Assembly: GCA_028122735.1 (NCBI GenBank) | Contig: JAOHSR010000001.1 | Coordinates: forward strand, 79,711-143,710 | Direction of reading: 5' to 3' | Length of the DNA stretch: 64,000 nt | Source of the DNA: Flavobacteriales bacterium | GTDB lineage: Bacteria > Bacteroidota > Bacteroidia > Flavobacteriales > BACL11 | In this document: positions 38,269 through 50,316 of the stretch, piece after piece | Numbering within the stretch: the stretch's first letter is position 1 | Layout of the letters: every line of letters begins with the position of its first letter | Notes under the pieces: generated by a model | Databases searched by the model: none | What the model was told of the DNA's origin: nothing | What the model saw: the letters and a program-made list of their open reading frames with translations, nothing else | Position numbers and translations under genes: made by a program

Positions 38269-40590
38269 ATGTGGAACTCATTATCAAGCTTTATAATTAA
38301 GTTCAGAGTTTTATTCCTATTTATAATAGCAGGAGTCACTTTTTTTATGGCACAAAACGCTGTAAATGTTGAATATTCTGTTGAAAGAGCAAAAATTCTC
38401 CCATCTTCTCACCAGGTTTTTCTTGATAACCAAAACTTTCAGAAAAAATACGGTAATAATCAGGTTATGGCCATTGCAATCTCAGACTCATTATTTTTTA
38501 ATATTGATAGATTTCTCTTTTGGGATAGTCTTTGCGCTGAGATAAAAAAAATTAATGGAGTAGAAAATATTATTTCGGTAAATAATCTTTCTAAGCTTGA
38601 AAAAAATTCTGATGAGAAAAAATTTGAAACATGTAAATGGTTTAATGATAGCCTCTTAAATCAAGAGATATTAGATTCTCTTGTGATCGAACTTAATAAG
38701 CAAAAATTTTATGATGGATTTTTTAATGATAATAATGATGGTGCATTAGTTTTAATTGATCTTGATAGTGAAATTGTAATATCTAAGAATAGAGATGATC
38801 TTGTTTTTTCAATTAAGGAGATTTCAGAAATCTACTCAAAAAAATATAATATACGCATCCATTATTCAGGAATGCCATATATGAGAAGTGTACAATCTGT
38901 AAGTTTAAAAAAGGAAATTATACTCTTTGTTTTTTTGACATTACTAATAACTTCTTTGATTTTATATCTATTTTTTAGATCATTTAAAGCGATGTTTGTT
39001 TCTATTATTGTTGTAGTCTTAGGAGTAATATTTGCATTTGGTTTTATAGAGATTTTAGATTATAAAATTACACTGCTAACTGCATTAGTACCTCCAGTTT
39101 TAATTGTCATCGGCATACCAAATTGTATTTTTTTAATCAATAAGTTTCATAATGAATATAGAAAAAACAATAATAAAATTAAATCATTAAAAATTATGAT
39201 AGGTAAGATAGGTAATATTACTTTACTTACCAACGTAACAACTGCTACAGGTTTTGCTGCTTTTCTACTTACAAATAGTCAATCACTACAAGAATTTGGT
39301 CTAATTGCTTCAATAAATATCTTAGTTATATATGTATTGTCATTGTGCTTGATTCCAATTTTCTTTTCTTTTTTCTCTCCTCCAAAGCATAACCACACTA
39401 AACATTTAGACAGAAAATGGGTTGTTTCTATTGTTGATTATTTAATTTTTCTAGTTAATAATAAAAGAAATGCAATATATATAGTAACCTTTATTGCTAT
39501 TTTACTTTCAATCGTAGGTTTAAATAAAATGAATTTAACTGGTAATCTAAGTGATGATTTTAATAAAAGAGATGCGCTATATAAAGATCTAAAGTATTTT
39601 GAAAATAAATATAAAGGAGTATTACCACTTGAAATTTTAGTTGATACTAAGAAAAAAAACGGATTATTTAAGTCATATAATTTAAAAAAGATGGAAGAAT
39701 TTTCATCTTTACTAGCAACATATCCTGATTTTTCTCAGCCGTCTTCTTATATTGATTTTATAAAATATACAAAGCAAGTATATTATAATAATGATCCTGC
39801 CTACTTTAATTTACCAAATAATCAGGAACAGATTTTCTTAACAAACTATATCTCAAATACTAGTTCTTCATTTAATATGAGAGATATGTTGATTGATTCA
39901 TTAAATCAAGAAGCTCGTGTAAGTTTGAGGATTAAGGATCTTAGCGCTTCTGAAATGGATGAAATAATGTCAGATCTTGAACCAAAAATTTCAACAATTT
40001 TTGATCCTGATAAATATGATGTTATTATTACTGGAACTACTAAAGTATTATTAACAGGTACTAAATTCCTTTTAAATAATTTATTTATAAGTCTGTTTTT
40101 AGTTATTATTTTGATTTCAATTTTTATGGCATGGATGTTTTCATCTTTTAAAATGGTTTTAATTTCACTAATTCCAAATATAATCCCATTATTAATAACG
40201 GGTGCTATAATGGGTTTCTTTGGAATTGCATTAAAGCCTTCTACAATTTTAGTTTTTAGTATTGCTTTTGGAATTTCAGTTGATGACACTATCCATTTTT
40301 TAGCAAAATATAGGCAGGAATTAATCTCTAATAAAGGTTTAATTAGAATATCTGTTTTTGCAGCTCTAAAAGAAACAGGAGTAAGTATGCTTTATACTTC
40401 CATTGTTTTATTCTTTGGTTTTTTTATCTTTATTGCCTCAGATTTTGGTGGCACTGTTGCTTTAGGTCTTTTAGTTTCAATAACATTGTTAATTGCGATG
40501 CTTTCAAATTTATTATTGTTGCCAGCACTTCTCTTAACATATGAGAAAAAATTAATGGGTTCTTTTATAAGTCAAAACAAAAAAATATAA
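38269..40590 (+). CDS. MMPL/RND superfamily transporter
   Basis: Two 6-TM repeats; [31 protein letters not shown]. Confidence 0.92.
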   Translation: MWNSLSSFIIKFRVLFLFIIAGVTFFMAQNAVNVEYSVERAKILPSSHQVFLDNQNFQKKYGNNQVMAIAISDSLFFNIDRFLFWDSLCAEIKKINGVENIISVNNLSKLEKNSDEKKFETCKWFNDSLLNQEILDSLVIELNKQKFYDGFFNDNNDGALVLIDLDSEIVISKNRDDLVFSIKEISEIYSKKYNIRIHYSGMPYMRSVQSVSLKKEIILFVFLTLLITSLILYLFFRSFKAMFVSIIVVVLGVIFAFGFIEILDYKITLLTALVPPVLIVIGIPNCIFLINKFHNEYRKNNNKIKSLKIMIGKIGNITLLTNVTTATGFAAFLLTNSQSLQEFGLIASINILVIYVLSLCLIPIFFSFFSPPKHNHTKHLDRKWVVSIVDYLIFLVNNKRNAIYIVTFIAILLSIVGLNKMNLTGNLSDDFNKRDALYKDLKYFENKYKGVLPLEILVDTKKKNGLFKSYNLKKMEEFSSLLATYPDFSQPSSYIDFIKYTKQVYYNNDPAYFNLPNNQEQIFLTNYISNTSSSFNMRDMLIDSLNQEARVSLRIKDLSASEMDEIMSDLEPKISTIFDPDKYDVIITGTTKVLLTGTKFLLNNLFISLFLVIILISIFMAWMFSSFKMVLISLIPNIIPLLITGAIMGFFGIALKPSTILVFSIAFGISVDDTIHFLAKYRQELISNKGLIRISVFAALKETGVSMLYTSIVLFFGFFIFIASDFGGTVALGLLVSITLLIAMLSNLLLLPALLLTYEKKLMGSFISQNKKI

Positions 40591-40591
40591 A

Positions 40592-41449
40592 ATGAAAGGA
40601 ATTATTTTAGCTGGTGGGGCTGGTACTCGTTTACATCCAATAACTATAGCAATGAGTAAACAGATGATACCTATTTATGATAAGCCGATGATTTATTATC
40701 CTTTATCTACTTTAATATATTCCGGTATTAGAGAAATATTAATAATTTCTACACCAACTGATTTACCATTGTTTAAAAAGTTATTAGGAGACGGCTCAAG
40801 AATTGGATGTGAATTTTCATATAAAGTTCAAGAGGTTCCAAATGGATTAGCCCAAGCATTTGTTCTTGGTGAAGAATTTATTGGTGATGATGAGGTTTGT
40901 TTAATTCTTGGAGATAATATTTTTCAGATGAAAATTAAAATTCTTTCAGAAATTTCTAATATAGATGGCGGGGTAGTTTTTGGATATCATGTTACAGACC
41001 CTGAACGATATGGTGTGGTTGAGTTTGATGAGAATAATAAAGCAATTTCTTTAGAGGAAAAACCATTAAAACCTAAATCAAATTATGCGATTCCGGGTTT
41101 ATATTTTTATGATAATTCAGTTATTGATGTTGCTAAAGAAATAAAACCATCTGCGCGAGGTGAATATGAAATAACGGATATTAATAAGCATTATTTAAGT
41201 CAGGGAAAACTTGATGTAAAGGTATTGTCAAAAGGATCTGTTTGGCTTGATACAGGAACAATTAATTCTTTAATGCAAGCGAATCAATATGTTCAAGTTG
41301 TTGAAGAGAGACAGGGGAGAAAGATTGGTTGTATAGAAGAGGCTGCTTATTATAGTGGATTTATTAACAAAGATCAACTTTTAAAATTAGCTGAGCCTTT
41401 AAGAAAAAGTGGATATGGAGATTATTTGCTTAGTATAGCAAATCAATGA
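40592..41449 (+). CDS. rfbA: Glucose-1-phosphate thymidylyltransferase (RfbA-like nucleotidyltransferase)
   Basis: [40 protein letters not shown]. Confidence 0.92.
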   Translation: MKGIILAGGAGTRLHPITIAMSKQMIPIYDKPMIYYPLSTLIYSGIREILIISTPTDLPLFKKLLGDGSRIGCEFSYKVQEVPNGLAQAFVLGEEFIGDDEVCLILGDNIFQMKIKILSEISNIDGGVVFGYHVTDPERYGVVEFDENNKAISLEEKPLKPKSNYAIPGLYFYDNSVIDVAKEIKPSARGEYEITDINKHYLSQGKLDVKVLSKGSVWLDTGTINSLMQANQYVQVVEERQGRKIGCIEEAAYYSGFINKDQLLKLAEPLRKSGYGDYLLSIANQ

Positions 41450-42414
41450 TAAGTTTTATAACATTCAAAGAGCTTATAGATAATGAGCTTAACAAATTAA
41501 CTTTCCCTTCTAAACCATCTAATCTTTATGACCCAATTAAATATATCTTGTCCTTAGAGGCAAAAAGGATGAGATCGATAGCTTTATTATTGTCTCATAA
41601 TAGTTTTAATGAAAATTATGAAAATGCTTTACCTGCAGCTTTAGCAATTGAGTTGTTTCATAATTTCACATTAATCCATGATGATATCATGGACAAAGCC
41701 AAGTTAAGAAGAGGTGCAAAAACCGTTCATGAAAAATGGGATAATAATATTGCTATCCTATCAGGAGATACCATGCTGGTTCAGTCTTATTCATTGTTGT
41801 CTGATTTGGAATTAAATATACAAGCTAAGGTATATAAAGTTTTCTCTGATACAGCTACCCAAGTATGTGAGGGTCAGCAGTTAGATATGGATTTTGAGCA
41901 AATCCAAGATCTTGAGATTTCAGAATATATAGAGATGATACAAAAAAAGACTTCCGTACTTCTTGCTGCTTCTTTTCAAATAGGGGCATTAATAGCTAAT
42001 GCATCAATAGAAGACTCATCACTAATGTATCAATTTGGTTTGAATATTGGAATAGCGTTTCAACTTCAAGATGATATGCTTGATTTGTATGGTGAACAAA
42101 GTAAATTTGGAAAAAAAACTGGAGGAGATATTATATCCAACAAGAAAACTTATTTATATCTTAAATCTTTATTTCTTGCTAACTCTCAACAAGAACAAAA
42201 ATTAATAGAATTGTTTTCAAAGCCTACCATAAATGAAGATAAAAAAATTCAAGAGGTTAAAAATATTTTTGATGAAGTTGGTGTGTTGGATCATATAAAA
42301 AATCAGATTAATCACTATCATAATAAAGCTCAAAAAAATTTAGAAGATCTTTCTATCACTAATAAGAATTACTTAATTGATTTTGCAAAATTACTGTTGA
42401 AAAGAGAGTTTTAA
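41446..42414 (+). CDS. Polyprenyl (trans-isoprenyl) diphosphate synthase
   Basis: FARM-type [15 protein letters not shown] and second LQDDMLD motif. Confidence 0.95.
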   Translation: MISFITFKELIDNELNKLTFPSKPSNLYDPIKYILSLEAKRMRSIALLLSHNSFNENYENALPAALAIELFHNFTLIHDDIMDKAKLRRGAKTVHEKWDNNIAILSGDTMLVQSYSLLSDLELNIQAKVYKVFSDTATQVCEGQQLDMDFEQIQDLEISEYIEMIQKKTSVLLAASFQIGALIANASIEDSSLMYQFGLNIGIAFQLQDDMLDLYGEQSKFGKKTGGDIISNKKTYLYLKSLFLANSQQEQKLIELFSKPTINEDKKIQEVKNIFDEVGVLDHIKNQINHYHNKAQKNLEDLSITNKNYLIDFAKLLLKREF

Positions 42415-42481
42415 AGAATAAATAAATCATTTAATATTTAAATTAAATTAAATAGTTTTACGAAACATTTAATTAACTCTT

Positions 42482-45187
42482 ATGGATAAGTTTTCATTTT
42501 TAGGCGCTACCCATATAAATATGATTGAAGAGATGTATGCTAAGTATCTCTCAGGTGATGCAGATCTTGATAATGAGTGGAAACATTTTTTTCATGGCTT
42601 TGATTTTGCTCAAAAAACATATGAAAATGAAATTTCTCAAGATGATTTGCCAAAGGAATTTAAAGTTATTACTCTTATAGATGCTTACAGGAAAAGAGGA
42701 CATTTATTTACATTAACAAATCCTGTAAGAGAAAGGAGAAAACACAAACCATCACTAGAATATAAGAATTTTGGTTTTCAAGAAAGTGATTTAGATACAG
42801 TCTTTCAAGCAGGAAATGAGATTGGTATTGGGCCTAGCAAACTTTCAGAAATTATTAATCATCTCAATGTTGTTTATTGTCAATCTATTGGGGTTGAATT
42901 TATGTATATACGGAATCCAGAAAAATTAAATTGGATAAAAAATAGATTACATAAGAATTCTAATACGCCAAATTTTTCAAATAAACAAAAAATACATTTG
43001 CTCCACAAAGTAAATCAAGCAGTAGCATTTGAAAGCTTCTTACATAAAAAGTTTGTTGGCCAAAAAAGATTTTCTTTAGAAGGAGCTGAATCATTAATAC
43101 CAGCTTTAGATACTTTAATCGAACATAGTTCTTCTCTAGGTGTTGAGGAATTTGTTATGGGTATGGCTCATAGGGGGAGATTAAATGTATTAGCTAATAT
43201 TTTTAATAAGACATATAAAGAAATATTCTCTGAGTTTGAAGGTAAAAAATACGAAGATGATTTAATAGCTGGAGATGTAAAGTACCATCTTGGCTTTACT
43301 TCTATTCAGAAATGTACTAATGGCAATAATGTCAAGCTTAACCTATCTCCAAATCCTTCGCATTTAGAGGCAGTAGATCCAGTTGTAGAAGGAATTACTA
43401 GAGCTAAAATTGATGAAAAATATGCAGGAGATCAGAATAAAATATTGCCAATTTTAATTCATGGCGATGCAGCAATAGCTGGCCAAGGAGTTATGTATGA
43501 AGTTGTGCAAATGGCTCAATTAAAAGGCTATAAAAATGGCGGAACTATACATGTCGTTATTAATAATCAAGTTGGTTTTACTACGAATTATTTGGATGCT
43601 AGATCAAGTACTTACTGTACTGATATTGCTAAAGTCACTTTATGCCCTGTTTTTCATGTTAATGGTGATGATATTGAAGCAGTTGCTCATACATTACAAA
43701 TTGCTGCTGAATATAGGCAAGAATTTAATAAAGATGTCTTTATAGACTTATTGTGTTACAGGAAATATGGTCACAATGAAGGAGATGAACCTAGATTTAC
43801 ACAACCAAAGTTATATGATCTTATTGCAAAGCACCCAAATCCAAGAGAGATATACAAAGCAAAATTAATTAAAGAGGAAGTTCTTAATGGTTCTGAAATT
43901 GATGCTGCAGATAATGAATTTAAAGTACTTTTAGAAACTCGTTTTGATGAGTCTCAAGAAATTAAAAAAGCTAAAATCACTCCTTTCTTAGAAGAAGAGT
44001 GGGAAGGCTTACCAAGATCAACAAAAATTGATTTTTTCAATACTGATACTACTTTTGATAAAAATAGGTTGATTGAACTATCAAAATATCTATACACTGT
44101 TGAAGATAAAAATCTATTCTTTAAGAAGACTCAGAAATTACTAGAAAACAGAAGAAAAATGGTAGATTCTGATCAATTAGATTGGTCTATGGGAGAGCTT
44201 TTGGCTTATGCAACATTAATTGATGAGGGTTTTCCAATTAGAATTAGTGGTCAAGATTCTGAGAGAGGTACATTTTCTCACAGACATGCAATAATAAAGG
44301 AAGAAAAATCTGAGAAGGAAATTTCATTATTAGATATAATTAGTGACAATACTAATTTTAATATTTTTAATTCATTACTTTCAGAATATGGTGTGCTAGG
44401 ATTTGATTATGGATATTCAATTACAACTCCAAATACTTTGACTATATGGGAAGCACAATTTGGAGATTTCAGTAATGGAGCACAGATTATTATAGATCAA
44501 TTTATTAGCTGTGCTGAAGACAAGTGGAAAGTGCAAAGCGGATTAGTAATGTTATTACCACATGGATATGAAGGTCAAGGAGCAGAACATTCTTCTGCTA
44601 GGCTTGAAAGATATCTTCAACTATGTGCTCAATATAATATGCAAATTGTAAATTGTACAACACCAGCAAATTTTTTTCATGTTCTAAGAAGACAACTAAA
44701 AAGAAAATATAGAAAACCTTTAATTATTATGACTCCCAAGAGTCTTTTAAGATATCCAAAATGTATTTCTTCATTAAATAATTTGTCAAATGGTACTTTT
44801 ATGGACACAATTGATGATTCTAATGTTAATCAAAAAGATATAAAGCGAATCGTGTTCTGCTCAGGAAAAATATATTATGAACTTGATGAAAAAAGAAAAA
44901 AAATAAAAAATAAAAATGTTGCAATTATTAGAATAGAGCAATTATTCCCACTAAATATTGAGTTTATTGATAAACTTTTTAATAAATATAATAAGTCAGA
45001 AATGTTCTGGGTACAAGAAGAGCCTGAAAATATGGGAGCATGGTCTTTTGTTTTGTCTAAACTGAGAAAGTATAATATACAGCATATTAGTAGGGACGAA
45101 AGTGCTGCTACTGCAAGTGGTTCTACTAAAGATTCTCAACATAAACAACAATTAATAATTGATAAGGTTTTTAATAATATTAAGTAA
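42482..45187 (+). CDS. sucA: 2-oxoglutarate dehydrogenase E1 component
   Basis: FEQFL-type SFLHKKFVGQKRFSLEGAESLIPALDTLIE, HGDAAIAGQGVMYEVVQM, LLPHGYEGQGAEHSSARLERYLQLC. Confidence 0.98.
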   Translation: MDKFSFLGATHINMIEEMYAKYLSGDADLDNEWKHFFHGFDFAQKTYENEISQDDLPKEFKVITLIDAYRKRGHLFTLTNPVRERRKHKPSLEYKNFGFQESDLDTVFQAGNEIGIGPSKLSEIINHLNVVYCQSIGVEFMYIRNPEKLNWIKNRLHKNSNTPNFSNKQKIHLLHKVNQAVAFESFLHKKFVGQKRFSLEGAESLIPALDTLIEHSSSLGVEEFVMGMAHRGRLNVLANIFNKTYKEIFSEFEGKKYEDDLIAGDVKYHLGFTSIQKCTNGNNVKLNLSPNPSHLEAVDPVVEGITRAKIDEKYAGDQNKILPILIHGDAAIAGQGVMYEVVQMAQLKGYKNGGTIHVVINNQVGFTTNYLDARSSTYCTDIAKVTLCPVFHVNGDDIEAVAHTLQIAAEYRQEFNKDVFIDLLCYRKYGHNEGDEPRFTQPKLYDLIAKHPNPREIYKAKLIKEEVLNGSEIDAADNEFKVLLETRFDESQEIKKAKITPFLEEEWEGLPRSTKIDFFNTDTTFDKNRLIELSKYLYTVEDKNLFFKKTQKLLENRRKMVDSDQLDWSMGELLAYATLIDEGFPIRISGQDSERGTFSHRHAIIKEEKSEKEISLLDIISDNTNFNIFNSLLSEYGVLGFDYGYSITTPNTLTIWEAQFGDFSNGAQIIIDQFISCAEDKWKVQSGLVMLLPHGYEGQGAEHSSARLERYLQLCAQYNMQIVNCTTPANFFHVLRRQLKRKYRKPLIIMTPKSLLRYPKCISSLNNLSNGTFMDTIDDSNVNQKDIKRIVFCSGKIYYELDEKRKKIKNKNVAIIRIEQLFPLNIEFIDKLFNKYNKSEMFWVQEEPENMGAWSFVLSKLRKYNIQHISRDESAATASGSTKDSQHKQQLIIDKVFNNIK

Positions 45188-45195
45188 CATTATCA

Positions 45196-45203
45196 TACTT
45201 TTG
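45196..45203 (+). promoter_or_regulatory. -7-like box (TACTTTTG) upstream of sucB
   Basis: Matches TAnnTTTG; no clear -33 element. Confidence 0.35.
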
Positions 45204-45225
45204 TAAAGTATTTAAATAAGATTCA

Positions 45226-46413
45226 ATGTTGTTAGAAATGTTAGTTCCTAGTCCTGGAGAATCAATTTCAGAAGTTGAAATTGCTGAATGGTTAGTGGAG
45301 GATGGCGATTATGTAGAAAAAGATCAAGCAATTGCAGAAATTGATTCTGATAAAGCAACTCTTGAACTTCCTGCTGAGAAAAGCGGTAAAATAAAAATTA
45401 TTGTCGCAGAGGGAGAAACAGTGGCAGTTGGAGATGTAGTTTGTTTGATTGATACCGATGAAATTCAATCTGAAAAATCATCTATAGAAAATATAAAAAA
45501 AGAAAGTACTTCAAAGGATTTATCACTTAATCAAAATAATCAGAAAAAAGTTAAATCAACTCCATTAGCTGATGCCATAATTAAGAAAAACAATTTAGAC
45601 TTGAAAGATCTTAACGGTAGTGGTGAATATGGTAAAATAACTAAAAATGATGTGTTAGAAATGATTAATAACTCTTCAAAAGTTACAGGAAGAGAGTATA
45701 CATCTAAAAAAATGTCTTCACTTAGAAGAAAAATTGCTACTAGACTAGTTGCTGTCAAAAATGAGACAGCAATGCTAACTACTTTTAACGAAGTAGATAT
45801 GTCATCAATTATGACTTTAAGATCTGAATATAAACAGAAATTTATTGATAAGCATGATATAAACTTAGGTTTTATGTCATTCTTTACAAAAGCAGTGACA
45901 ACAGCTCTTCTTGATTTTCCAGATGTTAATGCAATGATTGAAGGAGAAAATATTATTCATTTCAATTATATGGATATTGGAATTGCTGTAAGTGCTCCCA
46001 AGGGTCTTATGGTTCCCGTTGTTAGAAATGCACAGGACTTAACTTTTAAAGATGTTGAAAGTGAGATTAAAAGACTAGCGATTAAAGCAAGAGACGGTAA
46101 AATAACTGTTGATGAAATGCTAGGGGGAACCTTTACAATTACAAATGGAGGTGTTTTTGGATCTATGCTCTCAACTCCAATAATTAATCCACCACAGAGT
46201 GCAATATTAGGAATGCATAATATTGTTGAAAGACCAGTTGTTATTAACGGAAAGGTTGTAGTTAGGCCTATCATGTATCTAGCCTTATCCTATGATCATA
46301 GAATAATAGATGGGAAATCATCAGTTGGATTTTTATGTAAGCTAAAGGAATGTCTTGAAGATCCAAAACAGTACTTGATGAACAATAATATTCAAAAAGC
46401 TCTAGAATTATAA
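45226..46413 (+). CDS. sucB: Dihydrolipoyllysine-residue succinyltransferase (E2)
   Basis: Lipoyl motif [18 protein letters not shown]3-binding domain, catalytic [12 protein letters not shown]. Confidence 0.97.
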   Translation: MLLEMLVPSPGESISEVEIAEWLVEDGDYVEKDQAIAEIDSDKATLELPAEKSGKIKIIVAEGETVAVGDVVCLIDTDEIQSEKSSIENIKKESTSKDLSLNQNNQKKVKSTPLADAIIKKNNLDLKDLNGSGEYGKITKNDVLEMINNSSKVTGREYTSKKMSSLRRKIATRLVAVKNETAMLTTFNEVDMSSIMTLRSEYKQKFIDKHDINLGFMSFFTKAVTTALLDFPDVNAMIEGENIIHFNYMDIGIAVSAPKGLMVPVVRNAQDLTFKDVESEIKRLAIKARDGKITVDEMLGGTFTITNGGVFGSMLSTPIINPPQSAILGMHNIVERPVVINGKVVVRPIMYLALSYDHRIIDGKSSVGFLCKLKECLEDPKQYLMNNNIQKALEL

Positions 46414-46414
46414 T

Positions 46415-46744
46415 TTATTCTTCAGGAGCAATAGTTGCTTCTAAGCCATTCATATTTTCATTTATTGAAATTTGACAGCCTAGTCTACTCCTATCTGTAA
46501 TATTAAAAGCTTCTGATAACATAGCCTCTTCTTCATCTTCCATTTCAGGCAGATTATGATCAGATGTTATATAGCATTGGCAAGAAGCACACATAGCCAT
46601 ACCCCCACAAATCCCAATAGTTCCTTCAGGAGCTAGTTCATAAGAACGTATTACCTCCATTAAATTCATAGCCATATCAGTTGGCGCTAATATGTCATGG
46701 GTCACCCCATGTCTATCAGTTATCTTTAATTTTACGTCAGACAT
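46415..46744 (-). CDS. [2Fe-2S] ferredoxin
   Basis: CGGMAMCASCQCYI cluster motif, SRLGCQI. Confidence 0.94.
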   Translation of the reverse strand: MSDVKLKITDRHGVTHDILAPTDMAMNLMEVIRSYELAPEGTIGICGGMAMCASCQCYITSDHNLPEMEDEEEAMLSEAFNITDRSRLGCQISINENMNGLEATIAPEE

Positions 46745-46754
46745 GTATTTTTAT

Positions 46755-47807
46755 TTACTCATTTATTGCTTGGACAACTGCCTTTGGAGCTTCTTTTCTT
46801 GAGCCATCAAAACCATCAATTCCACTAACAGTAGTATATTTGAGAACATATTTCTTACCAGGGTTAATAATCTTATATGCAGACTGGCACATAAGAGTAG
46901 CCTCATGAAAACCACATAGAATTAGTTTTAATTTACCAGGGTAAGTATTTACATCTCCAATAGCAAAAATTCCAGGAATATTAGTTTGATAGTCATATGT
47001 ATCAACCTTGATTGCATTTTTTTCAATTTCTAAATCCCAATTTGCAATTGGCCCGAGTTTAGGGGAAAGACCAAAAAGAGGAATGAAATGATCCACTTCT
47101 ATAATTTCTTCATTGCCATTATGTGATATAGTTACGCTTTCTAAACTTGAGTTTCCATTTAATTTTATAATTTCAGCTGGAGTTATAATCTTAATCTTAT
47201 TTTGGTTTTTTAATTCTCTAGCTTTCTCAACAGAGTCAAGGGCACCACGAAATTCATTTCTTCGATGTACTAATGTAACATCTGTATTTATATTTGCTAA
47301 AAAGATACTCCAGTCTAAGGCAGAGTCTCCTCCTCCAGCTATAACTACTTTTTTATTTCTATAAATTTCAGGGTCTTTAATAATATATTCAATACCATTA
47401 TCTTCAAATAGTTCAAGTTTTTCTAATTGAGGTTTTCTAGGCTCAAAGCTTCCTAAACCTCCAGCAATTGCTACAACAGGAGCTTGGTGTTGAGTGCCTT
47501 TATTTGTAGTTACTGTAAAAATCCCATCATGATCTTTTATTATTTTTTCAGCTCTTTCTCCCAAAGTAAATCCAGGTTCAAATTGTTTGATTTGCTCAAG
47601 GAGCTTATCAGTTAAATCTCCAGCAAGAATTTCAGGGTAAGCAGGTATATCATAAATTGGTTTTTTTGGATATATTTCAGAACATTGACCACCAGGCTGA
47701 GCAAGCGCATCAATTAAATGACATTTTAGTTTTAAAAGACCTGCTTCAAAAACTGTAAATAAGCCAGTAGGTCCTGCTCCAATGATAATAATATCTGTTT
47801 TAATCAT
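46755..47807 (-). CDS. TrxR-type ferredoxin-NADP(+) reductase
   Basis: IIGAGPTGLFTVFEAG, VVIAGGGDSALDW, GIFAIGDVNTYPGKLKLILCGFHEA. Confidence 0.93.
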   Translation of the reverse strand: MIKTDIIIIGAGPTGLFTVFEAGLLKLKCHLIDALAQPGGQCSEIYPKKPIYDIPAYPEILAGDLTDKLLEQIKQFEPGFTLGERAEKIIKDHDGIFTVTTNKGTQHQAPVVAIAGGLGSFEPRKPQLEKLELFEDNGIEYIIKDPEIYRNKKVVIAGGGDSALDWSIFLANINTDVTLVHRRNEFRGALDSVEKARELKNQNKIKIITPAEIIKLNGNSSLESVTISHNGNEEIIEVDHFIPLFGLSPKLGPIANWDLEIEKNAIKVDTYDYQTNIPGIFAIGDVNTYPGKLKLILCGFHEATLMCQSAYKIINPGKKYVLKYTTVSGIDGFDGSRKEAPKAVVQAINE

Positions 47808-47937
47808 TTACTTAAATTCAAAAATTAATCTGATTGTAAAATTACAAAGCTTTTCATATCTTTTTTTATTTTTAATATCTTTTTATAATATTATTTTCAT
47901 CTTTATTTTTGTAAAAAACTGTTAAAGTAAATTCACT

Positions 47938-47945
47938 TATCTTTG
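47938..47945 (+). promoter_or_regulatory. -7 box (TATCTTTG) for 4Fe-4S ferredoxin gene
   Basis: TATCTTTGCAC upstream of ATG 47962; -33 element weak. Confidence 0.45.
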
Positions 47946-47961
47946 CACTTAATTTTCATAT

Positions 47962-48315
47962 ATGGCAATAAGAATTACAGAAGATTGTATTAATTGCGGT
48001 GCTTGCGAGCCCGAATGCCCAAACAATGCTATTTACGAAGAGGATCAACCGTGGAAGTTTTCTGATGGAACAGGACTAACTGGTAGTATAACCCTGCCTG
48101 ATGGTTCAGTTACTAATGCAGATACAGAAAATACAGATGGAGGTTTTTCAGAGGATATATATTTTATTGCTACTGATAAGTGTACTGAATGTAAAGGATT
48201 TCATGACGAGCCTCAATGCGCTGCTGTTTGTCCAGTTGATTGCTGCCTTCCAGATGAAGAAAATGTTGAGACTGAAGAAGAATTATTAGCTAAAAAAGAG
48301 TGGATGCATATTTAG
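47962..48315 (+). CDS. 4Fe-4S dicluster ferredoxin
   Basis: [16 protein letters not shown] and [22 protein letters not shown]. Confidence 0.96.
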   Translation: MAIRITEDCINCGACEPECPNNAIYEEDQPWKFSDGTGLTGSITLPDGSVTNADTENTDGGFSEDIYFIATDKCTECKGFHDEPQCAAVCPVDCCLPDEENVETEEELLAKKEWMHI

Positions 48316-48317
48316 GT

Positions 48318-48920
48318 TTATCCATTTATAGATACGACTTCCTTAATTTCTTCTCCTAATTTTTGTTTTAATAAAGACTCAATACCGTGTTTTAAAGTAG
48401 CTGTTGAAGAAGGACAACCACTACAAGCCCCTTTTAGAATTACTTTAACTATTCCATTTGAAAATGAATCAAATTCTATTGCACCTCCATCACCTTCTAC
48501 TGCAGGCTTAATATATTCATTTAGTAAGCCTATAATGTCCTGTTCAATTTCAGAATATATCACATTCTTTTTTTCTGGGTCTATATCTTTTTTTTCTGAG
48601 ATTTTTTTTTCTTTTTCTATCTCAATATTTTCAGTATAATTTTGAATATCATCCTCATTTAATATTTTAGTAATAAAATTTCTTAATTCTAAAATTATCT
48701 CTCCCCATTCAATATTATTTGTTTTTTTTATTGAGATGAAGTTAGAGCTCAAAAAAATACTTTCTACAAATGGTAACGAAAAAATCTTTTGAACCATAGG
48801 GATTTTTTTTGCTTCAGATGGTTTAAGAAATTCAAGACTCTTGTCTGCTAACATTCTATTTGAAACAAATTTCATTACTTCAGGGTTGGGAGTGCTTTCC
48901 GCGTAGATACTGTAAAACAT
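48318..48920 (-). CDS. NifU/Nfu family Fe-S scaffold with N-terminal Nfu_N domain
   Basis: AESTPNPEVMKFVSN; VKVILKGACSGCPSSTATLKHGIE. Confidence 0.96.
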   Translation of the reverse strand: MFYSIYAESTPNPEVMKFVSNRMLADKSLEFLKPSEAKKIPMVQKIFSLPFVESIFLSSNFISIKKTNNIEWGEIILELRNFITKILNEDDIQNYTENIEIEKEKKISEKKDIDPEKKNVIYSEIEQDIIGLLNEYIKPAVEGDGGAIEFDSFSNGIVKVILKGACSGCPSSTATLKHGIESLLKQKLGEEIKEVVSING

Positions 48921-48957
48921 AATTTATATTTTTACAAAAATACAAACTCATCATATT

Positions 48958-49470
48958 ATGCCATTAATAAAATCAATAAATAATATTACTCCAAAAATTT
49001 TAGAAGGGGTTTTTTTAGCAGATAATGCTGTTGTTATCGGTGATGTAATTATTGGAAAACAATCTAGTGTGTGGTATAATACCGTTATCAGAGGAGATGT
49101 TAACTCTATTATTATAGGCAATAGCGTAAATATACAAGATGGTGTTGTAGTTCATTGTACTTATAAGGAAACTAAGACAATTATTGGAGATAATGTTTCT
49201 ATTGGTCATAATGCTATTATACACGGCTGTGAAATAAAAAATAATGTATTAATTGGAATGGGAGCAATAATTATGGACGATGTTATAATAGAAGAAAATT
49301 CTATAATTGCAGCTGGAGCAATACTTACAAAAGGCACTTATGTTAAATCGGGTTCTCTTTTTGCGGGTGTACCAGCTAAATTTAAACGTAGCTTGTCAAA
49401 ACAAGAAATTGATAATAGTATTATCAAAACAGCAGAAAACTATAAGAAATATTTGTCTTGGTATAATTAG
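48958..49470 (+). CDS. Gamma carbonic anhydrase family protein (left-handed beta-helix)
   Basis: SSVWYNTVIRGDVNSIIIGNSVNIQDGVVVHC, IGHNAIIHGCEI. Confidence 0.95.
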   Translation: MPLIKSINNITPKILEGVFLADNAVVIGDVIIGKQSSVWYNTVIRGDVNSIIIGNSVNIQDGVVVHCTYKETKTIIGDNVSIGHNAIIHGCEIKNNVLIGMGAIIMDDVIIEENSIIAAGAILTKGTYVKSGSLFAGVPAKFKRSLSKQEIDNSIIKTAENYKKYLSWYN

Positions 49471-50270
49471 TTTGATTTCCAAATATCTTTTTCTTCTAAA
49501 CTTATATTCTCTTTGAAAAAAATATTTGCACTTTTAGAAAAAGATTCTGTAAAATTTGAAATAATGAAATTAAATTTAGGATTATTGGCTTGATTTAATA
49601 GTTTTAATTTACTGAGTTCTTTTTTAATATGTTCAGCAACAATTTCTGATGCATCAATAACATCAATCTTATTATAAAAGCTTTTTATTTCATTTTGAAT
49701 TAACGGGTAGTGGGTACATGCCAGAACAAGAGCATCAATTTTATCTAACTTTTTATCATTTAAGTAATTTTTGATGATAGTAGAACTTATTTCTTGATTA
49801 AAAAAACCTTCTTCAATCATTGGGGCTAATAATGGCGTCTCTAATGAAGCAATTTCTAATGTAGTCTCTTTCTCTGATAGTTTTCTTTTGTAAACTCCAG
49901 ATTGTATTGTTGCTTTTGTGCCAATAACGCCTATTTTTTTATTAAAATATTTTTTTGATATAAAACTAACTATAGGATCAATTACATTATAAATAGGAAT
50001 AGAATTAATATTTTTTTTAATGTGATAATATGCTGCTGAAGAGGCAGAGTTACAAGCAATAATAATGGCTTTGCAATTATTATTTTTTAAAAAATCAGCA
50101 ATTTTAAGGCTGTAATCTTTTATAGCTTGCTCAGATTTTTCGCCATAGGGTAAATGTTTTGTGTCTCCAAAATAAATTAAACTTTCATTTGGAAGTTTAA
50201 TTTTTATGGCATGAGCAATTGTAAGACCTCCAATTCCAGAATCAAATATACCTATAGGGTTCTTAGACAT
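49467..50270 (-). CDS. murI: Glutamate racemase
   Basis: IGIFDSGIGGLTI, ACNSASSAA, LVLACTHYPLI. Confidence 0.97.
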   Translation of the reverse strand: MSKNPIGIFDSGIGGLTIAHAIKIKLPNESLIYFGDTKHLPYGEKSEQAIKDYSLKIADFLKNNNCKAIIIACNSASSAAYYHIKKNINSIPIYNVIDPIVSFISKKYFNKKIGVIGTKATIQSGVYKRKLSEKETTLEIASLETPLLAPMIEEGFFNQEISSTIIKNYLNDKKLDKIDALVLACTHYPLIQNEIKSFYNKIDVIDASEIVAEHIKKELSKLKLLNQANNPKFNFIISNFTESFSKSANIFFKENISLEEKDIWKSN

Positions 50271-50283
50271 GACTTAAAGATAT

Positions 50284-50309
50284 AAAAAAAGCATCACTAG
50301 GATGCTTTT
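50284..50309 (-). terminator. Rho-independent terminator after skp/ompH pair
   Basis: On minus strand AAAAGCATC-CTAGT-GATGCTTTT followed by T-run. Confidence 0.8.
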
Positions 50310-50316
50310 AAGTACT

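Noticed and set aside
39906-40289. 127-aa minus-strand ORF
   Set aside because: Antisense to the well-supported MMPL/RND transporter gene
45966-46274. 102-aa minus-strand ORF
   Set aside because: Antisense to sucB catalytic domain; shadow of the coding strand
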